DNA of 64,000 nucleotides, taken from NCBI RefSeq assembly GCF_027922365.1, contig NZ_BSFN01000001.1, positions 137,671 to 201,670 of the forward strand. Direction: 5' to 3'. Positions 63,251 to 64,000 of this stretch are shown here, piece by piece (position 1 is the first letter of the stretch; every line of letters begins with the position of its first letter). The position numbers and the translations under genes were made by a program. The DNA comes from Pseudomonas turukhanskensis (lineage in GTDB: Bacteria; Pseudomonadota; Gammaproteobacteria; Pseudomonadales; Pseudomonadaceae). The notes beneath the pieces are model-generated. The model was not told the DNA's origin, ran no database searches, and saw only the letters and a list, made by a program, of their open reading frames with translations.

Positions 63251-64000
63251 ATGTCGGTATTTACCCCCCTTACCCGGCCCGAGCTGGAAGTGTTTCTTGC
63301 GCCCTATGGGCTTGGCCGTCTGCGGGATTTCCAGGGCATCAGTGCCGGCAGCGAAAACAGCAACTTCTTCGTGAGCCTGGAGCAGGGCGAGTTCGTGCTG
63401 ACCCTGGTGGAGCGCGGGCCTGTGCAGGACCTGCCGTTTTTTATCGAACTGCTGGACGTGCTGCACGACGCCGGCCTGCCGGTACCATACGCCTTGCGCA
63501 CTACAGAGGGCGAAGCGCTGCGCAGCCTGGCGGGCAAACCGGCGCTGCTGCAACCGCGCCTTGCCGGCAAGCATGTAAGCCAGGCCAATGCCCACCATTG
63601 CCAGGAAGTCGGCAAACTACTCGGGCAATTGCACGGCGCTACGCGCAGCCACGTGCTGGAGCGCAAAACCGACCGCGGGCTGGACTGGATGCTCAGTGAA
63701 GGCGCGCAGTTGCTCAGCAACCTGGCGCCCGCCAACCAGCCGCTGCTCAGTGATGCGCTGGCGGAAATCCAAACCCACCATGCGGCCATCCTGGCGCTCC
63801 CACGGGCCAACCTGCACGCAGACCTGTTCCGCGACAACGCCCTGTTCGACGGCCCGCACCTGGCCGGCCTCATCGACTTCTACAACGCCTGCTCGGGGCC
63901 GATGCTGTATGACGTGGCCATTGCGCTAAATGACTGGTGCTCCACCGAAGACGGCGCGCTCGATGCCCCACGCGCTCGCGCCTTGCTCGGCGCCTATGCC
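63251..64000 (+). CDS. thrB: Homoserine kinase type II ThrB (C-terminus off the right edge)
   Basis: Phosphorylates homoserine in threonine synthesis. The 250 visible residues are of the aminoglycoside-phosphotransferase-like ThrB of Pseudomonas, not the GHMP type: GSENSNFFVSLEQGEFVLTLVER (nucleotide loop), catalytic NLHADLFRDNALFDG and the metal site GLIDFYNACSGPMLYDVAIALNDW (landmarks). The frame is open at the window end; perhaps 60-70 residues are missing. Confidence 0.94.
   Translation, partial: MSVFTPLTRPELEVFLAPYGLGRLRDFQGISAGSENSNFFVSLEQGEFVLTLVERGPVQDLPFFIELLDVLHDAGLPVPYALRTTEGEALRSLAGKPALLQPRLAGKHVSQANAHHCQEVGKLLGQLHGATRSHVLERKTDRGLDWMLSEGAQLLSNLAPANQPLLSDALAEIQTHHAAILALPRANLHADLFRDNALFDGPHLAGLIDFYNACSGPMLYDVAIALNDWCSTEDGALDAPRARALLGAYA

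Overview
The window is a chromosomal segment of a Pseudomonas-like gammaproteobacterium. The evidence is type IV pilus motor genes (pilT/pilU), gene order that from memory matches the P. aeruginosa PA0396-PA0350 block and the polA/engB/cc4/dsbA block, a polA-adjacent ErsA-type sRNA, AlgU-like promoters, and Pseudomonas REP palindromes. Most genes are GC-rich (one sampled 60-base line at 41641 is 65% G+C). The species cannot be fixed from the sequence alone.

Layout. 1-1037: start of a TM2-domain gene and an NlpC/P60 hydrolase. 1094-5717: pilU and pilT leftwards, then yggS-proC-yggT rightwards. 5991-12840: a dynamin-like GTPase, metX-metW, DUF4426, rdgB, hemW and two small genes. 13081-16880 (minus strand): DUF1329, trmB, thiG, thiS and DUF423. 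16980-24248 (minus strand): an AT-richer chaperone-usher pilus operon (major pilin, minor pilin, chaperone, usher, two tandem adhesins) lying between DUF423 and mtgA. This is the main accessory region. 24667-33668: mtgA, rpoH, ftsX-ftsE-ftsY, two M16 peptidases and rsmD. 33686-39690: a hydrolase, a TetR regulator divergent from a coniferyl-aldehyde-dehydrogenase-type gene, a Tat-type lipoprotein and a GMC oxidoreductase. 39799-51013: coaD, ferredoxin, ggt, mutM, an HDOD protein, a PfpI protein, rlmI, ilvD, a phosphoesterase, a YitT protein and folA. 51127-58775: a DUF2868/DUF3482 pair, a diguanylate cyclase, a nuclease-family protein, dsbA, and cytochromes c4 and c5. 58967-64000: engB, an ErsA-type sRNA, polA, DUF2782 and a partial thrB.

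How the parts connect. Surface and envelope functions recur: type IV pilus motors, the chaperone-usher pilus with its dependence on disulfides (dsbA lies in the window), MtgA, FtsEX, and AlgU-type promoter matches upstream of rpoH and the sRNA. Four families of dispersed palindromic repeats sit almost always just 3' of stop codons. Copies of one family supply the actual TAG stop codon of three genes. No tRNA, rRNA, CRISPR array, prophage or transposase gene was seen.
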